Shown: one piece after another, positions 59,366 to 64,000 of the stretch
Layout of the letters: every line of letters starts with the position of its first letter
Position numbering within the stretch: position 1 is the stretch's first letter
NCBI RefSeq assembly: GCF_007994075.1
Contig: NZ_VIWU01000001.1
Location: 7,626,001-7,690,000 of the forward strand
Origin: Pseudonocardia hierapolitana
GTDB taxonomy: Bacteria; Actinomycetota; Actinomycetes; Mycobacteriales; Pseudonocardiaceae
DNA length: 64,000 bases
Direction of reading: 5' to 3'
Program-made: the position numbers and the translations under genes
Notes under the pieces: model-generated
Told to the model about the DNA's origin: nothing
What the model saw: the letters and a program-made list of their open reading frames with translations, nothing else
Databases searched by the model: none

Positions 59366-60018
59366 CGGGTCTGCTCCTCGCCGGTCGGGTGGTGACGCTC
59401 GCGGCCGTCGTGGCTGCGGTCGTCGTGGCTGCGGTCGTCGTGGCTGCGCTCGTGGGTGCGCTCGTCGCCCCGGGTGTCGAGCAACGCGCTGACCAGCGAC
59501 CGGTACGAGGTCACGGCGGAGCGCTGGTTCTCGGTGTCGACGTCACCGCGCTCCGTCGCGTCGCGCACCGCGTGGGCCTGCCGGTAGCGCTGCACCACGT
59601 CGGGGTGCTCCACCGAGATGTCCTCCGCGCGGCGCTCGAAGTCGCCGCCGTCGTCGCCGACCGGATATCCGCGGGTTCGCATGATGTCGAGGACGAGCCC
59701 GTCCGCGTCGTGGACGGCGCGTTTCGGGTCGTCGACGAACTCCCGCTGGATATCTGCCCATGATGCCGCGAACCGGTCGCGTTCCTCGGATCGGAGGTCG
59801 CGGATGTCGAGCTCGCGGTGGCGCTTCTCGCGTTCGGTCAGCTGCGCCTCTGCTGCGCGCCGGTTGCCTGTCTGGCTGAGGCTCCGCTCGTACTCGGGCC
59901 CGTAGTGCTCCTGCAGGCGTTCGGTGCGGCGGCGCTGGAACAGCATCGCGCCGAATGCGATCAGCGCGAGCGCCAACACCACGATGACGACGACAAGGAC
60001 GGTCACGGTGCTGTCCAC
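59362..60018 (-). CDS. Single-pass membrane protein with the shared conserved domain
   Basis: The 218-residue protein starts at GTG 60018 behind AAGGAGAG. It has one membrane segment at about residues 5-27 (VTVLVVVIVVLALALIAFGAMLF), then a charged coiled-coil-like part. It ends with a domain, WADIQREFVDDPKRAVHDADGLVLDIM, that resembles the C-terminal domain of the downstream gene (shared FVD-(E/D)-P-x-x-AV-x-x-AD-x-LV pattern). The C-terminus is a His/Asp/Arg-rich repeat (SHDDR units). The paired genes look like membrane-bound and soluble versions of one protein. Function unknown. Confidence 0.78.
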   Translation of the reverse strand: MDSTVTVLVVVIVVLALALIAFGAMLFQRRRTERLQEHYGPEYERSLSQTGNRRAAEAQLTEREKRHRELDIRDLRSEERDRFAASWADIQREFVDDPKRAVHDADGLVLDIMRTRGYPVGDDGGDFERRAEDISVEHPDVVQRYRQAHAVRDATERGDVDTENQRSAVTSYRSLVSALLDTRGDERTHERSHDDRSHDDRSHDGRERHHPTGEEQTR

Positions 60019-60048
60019 CGCACTCTCCTTCTCTGTGATTGTGGCGTT

Positions 60049-60205
60049 CACTCGAACGAGTGACGTCGTTGTGTACCGGTTACCAGGACATCGGGATCGA
60101 CAAACATCCCCGTTCGAGTACGCCGCTTGGAGTTCGCGGAATGGGAATTTCCGTATTGGCGAGCCCTGCGAAATGCAGAAGGTTGAGCGGGCCTCCCGCC
60201 GGGTA
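60049..60205 (+). promoter_or_regulatory. Intergenic region before udgX with a CACTCG/CGAGTG dyad and stress-type promoter box
   Basis: CACTCGAACGAGTG at 60049-60062 is a near-perfect dyad with six-base arms. GGTTGAG at 60181-60187 and GGGTA at 60201-60205 fit the GTTT...GGGTA(T) pattern of stress sigma factors with a 15-17 base spacer. The GTG of udgX at 60217 would then lie only a few bases downstream of the start of transcription. The region is less GC-rich than its surroundings. The assignment is tentative. Confidence 0.35.
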
Positions 60206-60216
60206 GACCCCGTGGG

Positions 60217-60813
60217 GTGACCACCGTCCATCGTCCTGATCTGGCGGACCTGCGTCGCGACGCCGCCGCCTGCACCCGCTGCGAGCTGCACGCCCCCGCC
60301 ACGCAGACAGTGTTCGGTGAGGGGCCGGCCTCGGCGTGGTTGATGCTCGTGGGGGAGCAGCCGGGCGACCGGGAGGACGTCGAGGGCGCGCCGTTCGTCG
60401 GACCGGCCGGCCGCGTGCTCGACACGGCCCTGCAGCGGGCGGGCATCGACCGCGACGAGGTCTACGTGACCAACGCCGTCAAGCACTTCCGGTTCGAGCG
60501 CGCGGGCAAGCGCCGCATCCACAAGACGCCCGGCGTCACGCACATCCGCGCCTGCCGCCACTGGCTGGACGGTGAGCTCGCCGCCGTCCGGCCGAGCGCC
60601 ATGGCGACCCTCGGTGCCGTCGCCGCCAAGGCACTGCTCGGCTCGGGCTTCAAGATCACGAAGGAGCGTGGCCGGGTGCTGGAGTGGGAGGGGCACCAGC
60701 TCGTGCCGACCGTGCACCCGAGCTCGATCCTGCGCGGCCCGCCGGAGGCTCGCGAGGAGGCGCTGTCGGCCCTGGTGGCGGACCTGGAGGTCGTCGCGCG
60801 CCTCCGCCCCTGA
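60217..60813 (+). CDS. UdgX-type uracil-DNA glycosylase
   Basis: The 198-residue protein belongs to the UDG superfamily near families 4 and 5. The motif GEQPGDREDVEGAPFVGPAGRVL (46-68) is the catalytic/uracil-binding region, and TVHPSSILR near the C-terminus is the DNA-intercalating motif. The KRRIH insert at residues 98-102 is the hallmark of UdgX, in which the His forms a covalent bond to the sugar of the abasic site and so traps the DNA. Cys19, Cys22 and Cys113 are the only cysteines, fewer than the four ligands of a family 4 iron-sulfur cluster, so the cluster may use another ligand. GTG 60217 is probably near-leaderless. Its end converges with clpC. Confidence 0.93.
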   Translation: MTTVHRPDLADLRRDAAACTRCELHAPATQTVFGEGPASAWLMLVGEQPGDREDVEGAPFVGPAGRVLDTALQRAGIDRDEVYVTNAVKHFRFERAGKRRIHKTPGVTHIRACRHWLDGELAAVRPSAMATLGAVAAKALLGSGFKITKERGRVLEWEGHQLVPTVHPSSILRGPPEAREEALSALVADLEVVARLRP

Positions 60814-60851
60814 GCCCCCGCCCCCGAGCCTCCGCCCCCGACTCCGGCGCC

Positions 60852-63356
<2,505 letters not shown>

Positions 63357-63463
63357 GGACGCACCTCTCCTGTGGGCGTTCCGATCGGGATCATCGGGTG
63401 GGCGTTCCCGACGTGCCGGATCCGAAACGGTTGGGCGCGCGCGGGTCGGGTAGCGGTCCGGGC

Positions 63464-64000
63464 ATGGGTGGTGAGGCGAGGCAGCAGCTGACCGACGAGT
63501 ACCTGGCCGGCGCGGTGGGGGAGATCCTCGCTCATGACGAGCGGGTGCGCGGGCTCGACGTCATGGCCGAGGTCGACGGCGGGGTCGTGCACCTGCGCGG
63601 GCGCGTGGACCGGCCGGCCCAGCTGGACACGGTCCGGCGACTGGCCGGGCGGCTGGCCGGCGTGCACGCGGTGTGGGACCGGGTGCGCGTCGCCGGCCGG
63701 GACCCGGTGGCGCTCGACCTCGGGTGCGGCGAGCAGCGCCAGTACCCGACGAACATCGGGGTGGACCGGAGGCGCACGCCGTCGGTGGCAGCGGTGGCCG
63801 ACGTGTCGCGCCCGCTGCCGTTCCGGGACGCCAGCGTGGACCGGGTCTTCGCCGTGCACGTGCTGGAGCACCTGATCGACTTCCTGCCGTTGGTGGCCGA
63901 GTGCCACCGGGTGCTGCGCCCGGGCGGGGTGCTCCACGTGCTCTCCCCGTGGTGGAAGCACGTGAACGCGGTCGCCGACCCCACCCACGTCCGGCTGCTC
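63464..64000 (+). CDS. BON-domain/SAM-methyltransferase fusion (3' end outside window)
   Basis: The frame from ATG 63464 is open to the window end, giving 179 residues. Residues about 14-78 (VGEILAHDERVRGLDVMAEVDGGVVHLRGRVDRPAQLDTVRRLAG in parts) form a BON domain, a small fold for binding phospholipids or other ligands, with the typical V-x-L-x-G-x-V pattern. Residues from about 84 (ALDLGCGEQRQYPTNIGVD, then ADVSRPLPFRDASVDRVFAVHVLEHL and VLRPGGVLHVLSP) form a class I methyltransferase of the type 11 group. The combination of the two is unusual. No Shine-Dalgarno site is clear and the start may be elsewhere. It is divergent from clpC. Confidence 0.72.
   Translation, partial: MGGEARQQLTDEYLAGAVGEILAHDERVRGLDVMAEVDGGVVHLRGRVDRPAQLDTVRRLAGRLAGVHAVWDRVRVAGRDPVALDLGCGEQRQYPTNIGVDRRRTPSVAAVADVSRPLPFRDASVDRVFAVHVLEHLIDFLPLVAECHRVLRPGGVLHVLSPWWKHVNAVADPTHVRLL

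Noticed and set aside
60049..60062. SOS box before udgX
   Set aside because: The dyad CACTCG-AA-CGAGTG holds only one TCGAAC half-site and has the wrong spacing for LexA.

Overview
The window is very GC-rich, single-chromosome-style bacterial DNA with dense genes, many GTG starts, ATGA/GTGA overlaps between consecutive genes and several starts that look leaderless. The gene content (CobF/CobK, UdgX, a CsbD protein, ClpC with a UVR motif, actinobacterial SpoIIE/HATPase/STAS regulators, an alanine dehydrogenase next to an Lrp-type regulator) points to an actinobacterium. A member of the Pseudonocardiales is my best guess, but this is inference. I see no rRNA, tRNA, CRISPR array, insertion sequence, phage gene or replication origin.

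Layout. 1-1794: the end of a glucarate dehydratase gene and a talarate/galactarate dehydratase (aldarate breakdown). 1795-2001: a repeat-packed intergenic patch. 2002-7146: a YciO-type Sua5/YrdC protein, an overlapping ubiquitin-like sulfur-carrier/beta-propeller pair, a degenerate sensor-kinase-like protein and a cysteine desulfurase-like enzyme. 7147-9956: a region with strong palindromes, an ECF-like sigma factor, and an Lrp regulator divergent from ald. 10080-15941: a lipid kinase followed by cobF-cobK and a three-gene corrinoid/metal ABC importer, translationally coupled from cobF onward. 15926-22116: prolyl iminopeptidase, a methyltransferase, a DinB-type polymerase, a secreted subtilisin and a membrane SGNH hydrolase.

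22290-42416 is rich in signalling and stress genes: a HATPase-GAF-SpoIIE phosphatase divergent from a giant HAMP-repeat hybrid histidine kinase with its response regulator, a Gfo/Idh-dehydrogenase pair, CsbD, an AbrB-family membrane protein, a release-factor-like protein, a STAS antagonist, a YihY protein, a 1473-residue protein that joins sensor, phosphatase, anti-sigma kinase and STAS domains in one chain, and a RecQ helicase with a PcrA-like tail.

42540-58675 is the most interesting region. Two blocks on the plus strand, plus one minus-strand transferase, carry GmhA, GmhB, a bifunctional HldE, a second PfkB sugar kinase, four GT9 (heptosyltransferase-family) enzymes, two GT4 enzymes, a GT2 enzyme and an SDR. 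This is a nearly complete ADP-heptose route with its transferases in what looks like a Gram-positive organism, where no LPS core is expected. No HldD epimerase is visible. The two blocks are separated by minus-strand fhs, a small acidic protein, a PfkB kinase and surE. A short repeat-like insertion carrying a 25-codon ORF sits exactly at the gmhA start.

58742-64000: two tandem paralogous low-complexity proteins, a UdgX-type uracil-DNA glycosylase, a ClpC-type unfoldase and the start of an unusual BON-domain/methyltransferase fusion that runs off the window. The long opposite-strand ORFs, some over 900 codons, are shadows of GC-biased codon use and are left out.
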